Assembly: GCA_012798145.1 (NCBI GenBank)
Contig: JAAZNT010000026.1
Location: 1-10,443, forward strand
Reading direction: 5' to 3'
Source of the DNA: Thermoanaerobaculaceae bacterium
Lineage (GTDB): Bacteria; Acidobacteriota; UBA4820
DNA: 10,443 nt
Positions 5,148 through 10,443 of this stretch are shown piece by piece; position 1 is the first letter of the stretch, and every line of letters starts with the position of its first letter. Position numbers and translations under genes: made by a program. The notes under the pieces are model-generated. The model searched no databases. It was not told the origin of the DNA and was given only the letters and a program-made list of their open reading frames with translations.

Positions 5148-7795
5148 GCGGCTCAGAAATAAGAAAAAGATTTCTTCAATATTTTGAAAGAAACGGCCAC
5201 ACTGTTGTCCGTTCCTCATCTCTTGTTCCACACGGAGATCCCACCCTCCTTTTTACAAACGCCGGTATGAATCAATTCAAAGATGTTTTCTTGGGGATAG
5301 AAAAGAAACCTTTTAAAAGAGCCACTTCTTCGCAAAAATGCGTTAGAGCGGGCGGAAAGCACAACGACCTTGAAAATGTGGGCTTCACATTCCGCCACCA
5401 CACTTTTTTTGAAATGCTCGGCAACTTTTCTTTCGGAGATTATTTCAAAAAAGAAGCAATAAAATTCGCTTGGGAGTTTCTTTCCGAAGAATTAAAACTT
5501 GACAAATCAAAGATGGTTGCAACAATTTTCAAAGGTGAAAACGGGGTTGAAAGAGATAATGAAGCATACGATATTTGGCTTGAGTATCTCCCCAAAGAAA
5601 AAATATACGAATTCGGCGCCAAAGACAATTTCTGGGCTATGGGAGAGACAGGGCCGTGTGGTCCTTGCAGTGAAATACACTATTTCCAAGGAAATGAAAT
5701 TCCGTGTGCAGAGGAAAACGAGGGAAGGCAGTGCAAAGGGGTCGCCTGCGAATGCGACAGATGGCTTGAACTGTGGAATCTTGTTTTTATGCAGTACAAC
5801 AGAGACGAAAAAGGCGTTTTGACTCCCCTGCCCGCTCCTTGCGTTGACACTGGAATGGGTCTTGAAAGACTCTCCGCCGTAATGCAGAATGTTCATTCAA
5901 ATTACGATTGCGATTTGATAAGACCAATAATAGCGGAAGCAGAAAAAAGTTTAGGAAAAAAATATGGCGAATCTTTTGAAGTTGATGTTGCTTTGAGAGT
6001 AATAGCAGACCATATACGCTCTTCCTCTTTTTTGATAGCAGACGGTGTGATCCCCTCCAACGAAGGAAGGGGCTATGTCTTAAGAAAAATAATCCGCAGA
6101 GCGATCAGATACGAAAAAAAACTCGGCTTGAAACAAACAATATTTCCAAATATGGCAGAGAAAGTCATTGAAATAATGGGAGAAAGTTACCCTGAACTGA
6201 TTGAAAACAGAAATAAAATAGAGAGCATTTTGAAAAGAGAAGAGGAAGTCTTTTCCTCAACCCTCTCAATCGGGCTTGAAAAATTTGAATCTTCAATAAA
6301 AGAATTCACTTGCCAAGGAATTGTGCCGGGAGAATTTCTTTTTAAATTTTATGATACTTACGGTTTTCCTCTTGACCTCGCGAAAGACATTGCTGATGAA
6401 AAGAAACTGAAACTTGACACCGATGGATTTGAAAAAGCAATGTCAAAACAGAGAGAACTTGCAAAAGCATCTTGGAAGAAAGAGGAGGATTTTTCTGAAC
6501 TCTCTTTTTCATCCTCGTTATCTCTAAAAACCGAATTCGTCGGCTACGAAAATTTGTCATCAGAATCTCAAACTCTTGCTATATTTGTTAAAAATCAAAA
6601 AGTCGAAACCCTTAAAAAAGGAGAAAGCGGCTGGGTTGTTTTCTCCCCTACTCCTTTCTACGCTGAAGGAGGAGGTCAAGTTGGAGACACAGGAAATGGG
6701 GAAAGTTCTGCTTCAACTTTCTTGGTTAAAGACACCAAGAAGGGCGCAAAAAACATTTTTTTCAGTTTTGTTGAAGTTGTTGACGGAGAACTGAAAGAAG
6801 GTGATTCTGTTAAGCTTTATGTAAATGAAGCCCTAAGAAGAAACACTGAAGCGCATCACACTGCTACCCACCTTTTGCATTACGCTCTGCGTGAAACTTT
6901 GGGAAGTCATGTCAAACAAGCGGGATCGCTTGTGAGTCCTTGGCGTCTTCGTTTTGACTTCCACCACTTCTCAGCAATTGATGATGATTTAATTTTTGCT
7001 ATTGAAGAAAAGGTTAATTCAGCAATTTTTGACGACCGCTTGGTCTATAAAAATTTTATGCCTCTTGACGAAGCGCTTAAACTTGGGGCTATAGCGCTTT
7101 TTGACGAAAAATATGGAGACACTGTCAGGGTTGTTGAAGTTGACGGAGTCTCGAAAGAATTGTGCGGTGGCTGTCATGTTGACAGGACTTCAAGAATAGG
7201 AATATTCAAGATTCTTGAAGAAAAATCTGTCGCCGCCGGGACAAGGAGAATAGAAGCAGTCTGCCATAATGCAGCATATAAAGCACTTTCAGAAAATCTA
7301 ACTCTTGTCAATTCACTTGAAAAACTTCTTAAAATTGGCAAAGGCCAACTTTTGCCTTCTGTTTCCTCTCTTTTGGAATCGATAAAAAATCTTGAGCGTG
7401 AAAACTCTCAACTGAAACTGAAGCTTGCATCCAATTCAGAGACTAAACTTGACGCACAAAATGTGGCAGGAATAAAAGTCTTAACCAAAATGACCCAAGA
7501 TTTAAACCCTTCTCTTTTGAAAAATCTGGCAGATTCCCTCAGAGAAAAGATTGGCTCAGGAGTCGTCGTTATAGGAAACAAAACAGACGAAAAAGCGTCA
7601 ATACTTGTTGCTTTAACACCAGATATTACGAATAAACTTAATGCTGTTAAAATTGTTAAAGAGCTCGGCAAGATCATTGGCGGTGGAGGTGGAGGAAAAG
7701 CAGAAATAGCTGAAGCCGGTGGAAAAAATATTGCTGCACTTGGAAGCGCTCTGGAAAACGCGCCTAAGATAATTGAAAAAAGTATGGGAATGTAA
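5144..7795 (+). CDS. alaS: Alanyl-tRNA synthetase
   Basis: A full-length 883-residue class II synthetase that attaches alanine to tRNA(Ala). The catalytic domain begins EIRKRFLQYFERNGHTVVRS, followed by the motif 1/2 regions DPTLLFTNAGM (32-42) and FRHHTFFEMLGNFSFGDYF (83-101). A cysteine-rich insert, CAEENEGRQCKGVACECDRW (188-207), precedes WNLVFMQYNR, and motif 3 is DTGMGLERL (235-243). The editing domain has the zinc ligands H572 and H576 in HHTATHLLH, and C674 and H678 in CGGCHV, where the family usually has CGGTHV. The C-Ala/DHHA1 domain ends with a run of six glycines near 846-851. The product is longer than E. coli AlaS (876) by only a few residues. The start ATG overlaps the recX stop and follows AGGAAA (5132-5137). 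Confidence 0.98.
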   Translation: MSGSEIRKRFLQYFERNGHTVVRSSSLVPHGDPTLLFTNAGMNQFKDVFLGIEKKPFKRATSSQKCVRAGGKHNDLENVGFTFRHHTFFEMLGNFSFGDYFKKEAIKFAWEFLSEELKLDKSKMVATIFKGENGVERDNEAYDIWLEYLPKEKIYEFGAKDNFWAMGETGPCGPCSEIHYFQGNEIPCAEENEGRQCKGVACECDRWLELWNLVFMQYNRDEKGVLTPLPAPCVDTGMGLERLSAVMQNVHSNYDCDLIRPIIAEAEKSLGKKYGESFEVDVALRVIADHIRSSSFLIADGVIPSNEGRGYVLRKIIRRAIRYEKKLGLKQTIFPNMAEKVIEIMGESYPELIENRNKIESILKREEEVFSSTLSIGLEKFESSIKEFTCQGIVPGEFLFKFYDTYGFPLDLAKDIADEKKLKLDTDGFEKAMSKQRELAKASWKKEEDFSELSFSSSLSLKTEFVGYENLSSESQTLAIFVKNQKVETLKKGESGWVVFSPTPFYAEGGGQVGDTGNGESSASTFLVKDTKKGAKNIFFSFVEVVDGELKEGDSVKLYVNEALRRNTEAHHTATHLLHYALRETLGSHVKQAGSLVSPWRLRFDFHHFSAIDDDLIFAIEEKVNSAIFDDRLVYKNFMPLDEALKLGAIALFDEKYGDTVRVVEVDGVSKELCGGCHVDRTSRIGIFKILEEKSVAAGTRRIEAVCHNAAYKALSENLTLVNSLEKLLKIGKGQLLPSVSSLLESIKNLERENSQLKLKLASNSETKLDAQNVAGIKVLTKMTQDLNPSLLKNLADSLREKIGSGVVVIGNKTDEKASILVALTPDITNKLNAVKIVKELGKIIGGGGGGKAEIAEAGGKNIAALGSALENAPKIIEKSMGM

Positions 7796-7797
7796 AT

Positions 7798-7826
7798 TTG
7801 GCAGGAAACTTTTATTTTAGTAGATT
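7798..7826 (+). promoter_or_regulatory. Candidate promoter of the TPR gene
   Basis: TTGGCA (7798-7803, five of six consensus bases) is separated by exactly 17 bp from TAGATT (7821-7826, four of six), in the 52-bp gap after alaS. The inferred start near 7833 leaves about 15 bases before the ATG, including the GGAGG ribosome binding site at 7838-7842. The gene may also be read from the pilT promoter. Confidence 0.45.
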
Positions 7827-7847
7827 TTTATTTGTTCGGAGGACACA

Positions 7848-8918
7848 ATGAAAAAGATTTTGATCGTTTTGACACTGCTCACAATTTTCGCAACCTGCTT
7901 GACTTTTGCGGAAAAGAAAAAGGAAACTCCACAACCCGTAGTTACAGTTGAACAATTGATTGAACAGGGGAAATATCAGGAAGCGGTTGATCTCGGAAAA
8001 AATATGCAATCGCAAGGCAATACAACTGCAGGTCTACTTGTTAACATCGGCGTTGCTTACTATAAAATGAAAGATTATCAAAATGCTCTTTCTTATCTTG
8101 AGCAAGCATACGCAAAAGCTTCAGACCCCCTTAGTCCCGACACTCAACTCCAACTTCAGACTCTTCTTTTTGAAGCCACAGTCTATCACGAGATGAACAA
8201 CGATGAAAAAGTATTGGAAGCATACCAGAAAGCTCTTGCCATTGCCCCTGAAGACAAACAGGTACTTTCAAACTATGGAAGGCTGATGGAGACAAAAGAC
8301 CCCCAAAAAGCACTTGAAACTTACGATAAACTTGTTGCAATAGACCCAGCTTTTGGGTATGATGCAGCTGTTTTTGCTATGGACAAGTCGGACAATGCAA
8401 GAGCAGAGAAGTATCTGAACGCAGCAAAATCAGTTAATCCAGAAGATGAGCAGATTCTTCTTGCTCTTGTAAAGCTTTATTTGAAAGAGAAAAAATTTGA
8501 GGAAGCTGTTCCTGTTCTTGAAAAAGTTATTTCAGTTACATCAAGAGATATACTCAAACCAAAACTTCTCTTCTTCCTTGCTTCCTGTCAGCTTGAAATT
8601 AAAAAACCTATGGAAGCCATTGCGACTTGCGACAAAATTCTTGAAATCAGGGCAAACGACGAAAACGCCCTTGTTTTAAAAGCAAAGGCATACCGCGAAA
8701 TGAAAGACCTTGTCAACGCAGCAAAGTCAGCGGACGCTGCTATTGCAGTAAATCCTGAAAACGAAGAGGCAAATTACATAAGAGCAATAGTAGCCATTGA
8801 GCAAAAAGACTTCAAAAAGGCAAAGCCACTTTGCGAAAAAGTTGCAAATTTAACTCAAAACAACGACAGGAAAAAAGAAGTTCAAGGATATCTGAAAGAA
8901 ATGAAAGGCACAAAGTAA
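7848..8918 (+). CDS. Exported tetratricopeptide-repeat protein
   Basis: A 356-residue protein with an N-terminal signal peptide. It has a KK charge, a hydrophobic core LILVLTLLTIF-like stretch (about residues 4-19), and a likely signal peptidase I site after TFA (residue 21). The rest is a solenoid of about seven to eight TPR units from about residue 35 to 338. Typical repeat features are AYYKMKDYQNALSYLEQAY (70-88), KVLEAYQKALAIAPED (121-136), KALETYDKLVAIDP (144-157) and KFEEAVPVLEKVI (216-228). TPR arrays are protein-binding scaffolds, so it probably acts in the periplasm or cell envelope, but no partner or pathway can be read from it. The cysteine at 17 is not in an acceptable lipobox. 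A clear GGAGG lies 5 bases before the ATG. It is the last gene of the rightward block and ends just before a strong terminator. Confidence 0.88.
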   Translation: MKKILIVLTLLTIFATCLTFAEKKKETPQPVVTVEQLIEQGKYQEAVDLGKNMQSQGNTTAGLLVNIGVAYYKMKDYQNALSYLEQAYAKASDPLSPDTQLQLQTLLFEATVYHEMNNDEKVLEAYQKALAIAPEDKQVLSNYGRLMETKDPQKALETYDKLVAIDPAFGYDAAVFAMDKSDNARAEKYLNAAKSVNPEDEQILLALVKLYLKEKKFEEAVPVLEKVISVTSRDILKPKLLFFLASCQLEIKKPMEAIATCDKILEIRANDENALVLKAKAYREMKDLVNAAKSADAAIAVNPENEEANYIRAIVAIEQKDFKKAKPLCEKVANLTQNNDRKKEVQGYLKEMKGTK

Positions 8919-8938
8919 GTTTCTTTTCTTTCCTTTCT

Positions 8939-8970
8939 AAAAAAGGCGCGGTTTTCACCGCGCCTTTTTT
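8939..8970. terminator. Bidirectional intrinsic terminator between convergent genes
   Basis: AAAAAA then GGCGCGG (8945-8951), loop TTTTCA, CCGCGCC (8958-8964) then TTTTTT. The G-C-only 7-bp stem is flanked by A6 and T6 tracts, so it reads as a rho-independent terminator on both strands. It lies 20 bases after the TPR gene stop and about 70 bases beyond the stop of the convergent maf gene. Confidence 0.93.
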
Positions 8971-9041
8971 GTTGCCATAATTCATTTTTTCATAAGCAAT
9001 CTCTAAGCGCTTGTTAAAGTTTTTGCAATGACAAATATGGG

Positions 9042-9677
9042 TTAAACTAAAAAACGCTTATAAATATAAATCTCTAAAAAAACAATACAGCATATTTCAG
9101 ATAGGTCCAAATTTAGTTTTTTTAGCAATTTATAAAAAAGGTCGACTGGAAACCCCATTACATTGTGGAAAGAGCCTTCAATTTTCCTTATAAAAATAGA
9201 ACCCTTCCCCTGTACTCCATAAGCGCCAGCTTTGTCCAACGGCTCTTTTGATCTAACATACCATTCTATTTCATCCATTGTCATCGGATAAAACTCAACT
9301 AAACTTTCAGAAAATCCATCTGCTTCATCCTCGCCATTTTTTAACAATGATATTCCTGTATACACTATATGGCTTCTTCCCTGAAGGATTTTTAGCATAG
9401 ATTTTGCTTCATTTTCGTCTTTTGGCTGTCCTAAAATCGTTTTATCTAAGCAAACAACTGTGTCTGCGCCTATTATCAAAGTATTTCTTTTATCAACAAA
9501 CTGTCTGCTGACAAAAGCGGCTTTTTCCCTTGCTATTCTTACCACTGCTTCCTGCGGGTTTTCGTTTTTTAAAAAGGTTTCGTCCGCCTTGGAAGGAATA
9601 GTCTCAAAAGAGACACCTATCCTCTCAAGAATTTCTTTTCGGCGGGGACTTTTTGAAGCAAGGATTACTTTAATCAC
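9042..9677 (-). CDS. maf: Maf-family nucleoside triphosphate pyrophosphatase
   Basis: A 211-residue Maf/YhdE-type protein that hydrolyses noncanonical or excess nucleoside triphosphates (family substrates include dTTP, UTP and modified pyrimidine nucleotides) to the monophosphate and pyrophosphate. It is also linked to septum inhibition. Visible motifs are LASKSPRRKEIL (6-17), IIGADTVV (68-75), LDKAGAYGVQG (147-157) and GSFHNVMGFPV (168-178). The conserved fold ends near residue 190. About 20 further residues (CCIVFLEIYIYKRFLV and nearby) look like an AT-rich extension. It starts at GTG, overlapping the TGA of the upstream gene as GTGA. There is no clear ribosome binding site of its own, so initiation is probably coupled to that gene. 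Confidence 0.93.
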   Translation of the reverse strand: MIKVILASKSPRRKEILERIGVSFETIPSKADETFLKNENPQEAVVRIAREKAAFVSRQFVDKRNTLIIGADTVVCLDKTILGQPKDENEAKSMLKILQGRSHIVYTGISLLKNGEDEADGFSESLVEFYPMTMDEIEWYVRSKEPLDKAGAYGVQGKGSIFIRKIEGSFHNVMGFPVDLFYKLLKKLNLDLSEICCIVFLEIYIYKRFLV

Positions 9678-9943
9678 TTTTTGATTCTATAAGCAAAAAT
9701 AGAAGCGACAAGAAGCCCTAAAAGAGAAAAGAAGTTAATGTTCAAAACACCTCCAAAAACTATGTAGAAAAACGATAGGTCAAGTTTCAGAGGTTCTTTG
9801 ATGCCTATAGAAACTGTCTCAAAGAAAATCTTCTTCAAGAACCCCTCCGGTATGACCCTCGCCATCAGGTCGCCAAAAAGAGAACCAGCAAAAAGACCGC
9901 AAAAAAGAACAATTATTATCAGCGGTATTCGTTTATTTTTCAC
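9674..9943 (-). CDS. Small two-helix membrane protein, DUF4321-like
   Basis: An 89-residue protein with hydrophobic segments at about residues 7-24 (PLIIIVLFCGLFAGSLFG) and 69-86 (INFFSLLGLLVASIFAYR). Between them lies a conserved-looking LKLDLSFFYIVFGGVLNINF stretch. This arrangement and the position directly before maf match the DUF4321 family, which is known from Clostridia and other anaerobes. The function is unknown. It starts at GTG with AAAGGA about 9 bases upstream. The start overlaps the stop of the DUF3467 gene, and its own stop overlaps the maf start, so the three are probably one transcript with coupled translation. The family call rests on recollection of the pattern and the gene neighbourhood. 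Confidence 0.75.
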   Translation of the reverse strand: MKNKRIPLIIIVLFCGLFAGSLFGDLMARVIPEGFLKKIFFETVSIGIKEPLKLDLSFFYIVFGGVLNINFFSLLGLLVASIFAYRIKK

Positions 9944-10236
9944 TGAACAATTCCTTTGGGAGGCGGCATATCGGCTGCAATAACGCCAAAATGCGCCTCG
10001 TATCTTTCAAGGTTTTCATTCAGAGTTTTAACGATTTGCTTAAACGCTATTGGATTTGATATTAGCCGTGCCTGTATTTTCACATCCTGCCTTCCCGGAA
10101 CCAATCTTCCAAAATCCATAACAAATTCGGCTTTATTGTGCAAAACGGAAAGGAAATTGACATAAATCCCTTGAGCCACTGCATCGTCAACAACGATTTT
10201 AATTTCAAACTGCTCTTCATCTTTCTTCTTATTCAT
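9940..10236 (-). CDS. DUF3467-family small protein
   Basis: A 98-residue cytoplasmic protein. The core reads IKIVVDDAVAQGIYVNF, then HNKAEFVMDFGRLVPGR, RLISNPIAFKQIVKTLNENLERYEAHFG. This is the usual DUF3467 plan, found in many bacteria and archaea without a known function. An open frame extends to an ATG at 10308, but the start at 10236 (MNKKKDEEQ) is preferred. It follows GGAGGA (complement of 10241-10246) by 4 bases, the family homology begins just after it, and the longer version would run past the predicted transcription start. It is the first gene of the leftward operon, and its TGA overlaps the GTG of the DUF4321 gene. Confidence 0.85.
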   Translation of the reverse strand: MNKKKDEEQFEIKIVVDDAVAQGIYVNFLSVLHNKAEFVMDFGRLVPGRQDVKIQARLISNPIAFKQIVKTLNENLERYEAHFGVIAADMPPPKGIVQ

Positions 10237-10290
10237 TTTTTCCTCCAAATTAAAATAATACTTCAAATATGGTAAAGATTCAACCATAGT

Positions 10291-10296
10291 ATTATA
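10291..10296 (-). promoter_or_regulatory. -10 box of the DUF3467-DUF4321-maf operon
   Basis: The minus strand reads TATAAT here, 54 bases before the preferred DUF3467 ATG. No acceptable -35 is present at 16-18 bp spacing, so expression may depend on an activator or be weak. The predicted start is near 10284, which gives a leader of about 48 bases. Confidence 0.5.
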
Positions 10297-10301
10297 TTCG
10301 T

Positions 10302-10330
10302 TTGACATTTGAATAAATGTGTGTCATAGT
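10302..10330 (+). promoter_or_regulatory. Promoter of the H-NOX-like gene
   Basis: A perfect TTGACA (10302-10307) is followed after exactly 17 bp by CATAGT (10325-10330, four of six -10 consensus bases). Predicted initiation near 10337 leaves about 18 bases before the ATG at 10355, with the ribosome binding site GGGAG at 10344-10348. Confidence 0.65.
10305..10320. promoter_or_regulatory. Candidate operator palindrome in the divergent promoter region
   Basis: ACATTT (10305-10310), GAAT, AAATGT (10315-10320) is an exact inverted repeat with a 4-base centre. It overlaps the end of the rightward -35 and fills most of the spacer. It also lies 9-24 bases upstream of the leftward -10, so one bound dimer could affect both promoters. 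The regulator is unknown. Confidence 0.4.
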
Positions 10331-10354
10331 TCAATCAGTTAGCGGGAGTTTTGG

Positions 10355-10443
10355 ATGAAAGGTGCTATTTTTGATTGTTTGACACAATTAATTAAAGAAA
10401 AATATGGGGAAGAAAAGTGGACTGAAATTCTCCTTGGCGCAGG
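10355..10443 (+). CDS. Heme NO-binding (H-NOX/HNOB-like) protein, first 29 codons only
   Basis: The frame starting at ATG 10355 is open to the window end and reads MKGAIFDCLTQLIKEKYGEE, then KWTEILLGA. This fits the start of the H-NOX domain. Known members begin MKG or MxG, then a helix with hydrophobic spacing, then [FY]G, two or three residues, W, and I/L-L with A-G. H-NOX proteins bind heme through a histidine further along, which is not visible here. They sense NO or O2 and pass the signal to cyclases, kinases or methyl-accepting chemotaxis domains. A good promoter and the GGGAG ribosome binding site support a real gene start. The effector domain, the heme ligand and the full length cannot be judged. 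The call rests on only 29 residues. Confidence 0.7.
   Translation, partial: MKGAIFDCLTQLIKEKYGEEKWTEILLGA

Noticed and set aside
5507..5896. Open minus-strand frame of 129 codons inside alaS
   Set aside because: It lies wholly antisense to conserved AlaS catalytic sequence, has no recognisable domain, and looks like a by-product of AlaS codon use.
7888..7900. Lipoprotein signal at the cysteine (residue 17) of the TPR protein
   Set aside because: The residues before Cys are F-A-T. Thr at -1 does not fit a lipobox, and a signal peptidase I site (TFA) follows closely.
9005..9012. AAGCGCTT palindrome in the short gap after maf
   Set aside because: It is a single 8-base self-complementary word with no loop, T tract, promoter or repeat partner, so it is plausibly chance.
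9940..10308. Longer DUF3467 protein starting at the ATG whose codon ends the frame at 10308
   Set aside because: The inner ATG at 10236 has a strong GGAGGA ribosome binding site, while the outer one lies upstream of the predicted transcription start and adds non-conserved residues.

Overview
This is an AT-rich bacterial chromosomal window that is densely packed with housekeeping genes. The genes present are guaB (3' end), prfB, a ferrochelatase-family gene, ilvE, a pilT-type ATPase gene, recX, alaS, a TPR gene, maf with two small conserved genes, and the first codons of a heme-sensor gene. A PilT-type ATPase and a secreted TPR protein suggest a piliated bacterium, probably Gram-negative and perhaps from a deep or uncultivated lineage. 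DUF3467 and DUF4321 next to maf also occur in anaerobic lineages. I cannot name a phylum from the sequence alone. No tRNA, rRNA, CRISPR array, insertion sequence or phage gene was seen.

Positions 1-2369 (+): the tail of IMP dehydrogenase overlaps the GTG start of prfB (TAGTG). prfB carries the classical RF2 autoregulatory +1 frameshift site (AGG GGG TGT CTT TGA C), so its full product is 364 residues read across two frames. A ferrochelatase-fold protein follows, in which the residue aligned with the catalytic histidine is asparagine.

Positions 2370-7795 (+): ilvE has its own extended -10 promoter. A second promoter precedes an apparent pilT-recX-alaS operon, in which recX and alaS overlap by ATGA. 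A perfect 9-bp inverted repeat lies between the pilT -10 box and its ribosome binding site.

Positions 7796-8970 (+): an exported TPR-repeat protein follows, with a candidate promoter of its own. It ends at a strong symmetrical hairpin with A and T tracts, which probably terminates transcription from both sides.

Positions 9042-10296 (-): a three-gene operon, DUF3467-DUF4321-maf, is joined by two GTGA stop/start overlaps.

Positions 10297-10443: a compact divergent promoter region holds a palindrome. It drives the minus-strand operon and, rightward, a gene cut by the window edge whose first 29 codons look like the start of a heme-NO-binding (H-NOX/HNOB) sensor. The points most worth following up are the His-to-Asn ferrochelatase homologue, the divergent H-NOX control region, and the pilT leader hairpin.
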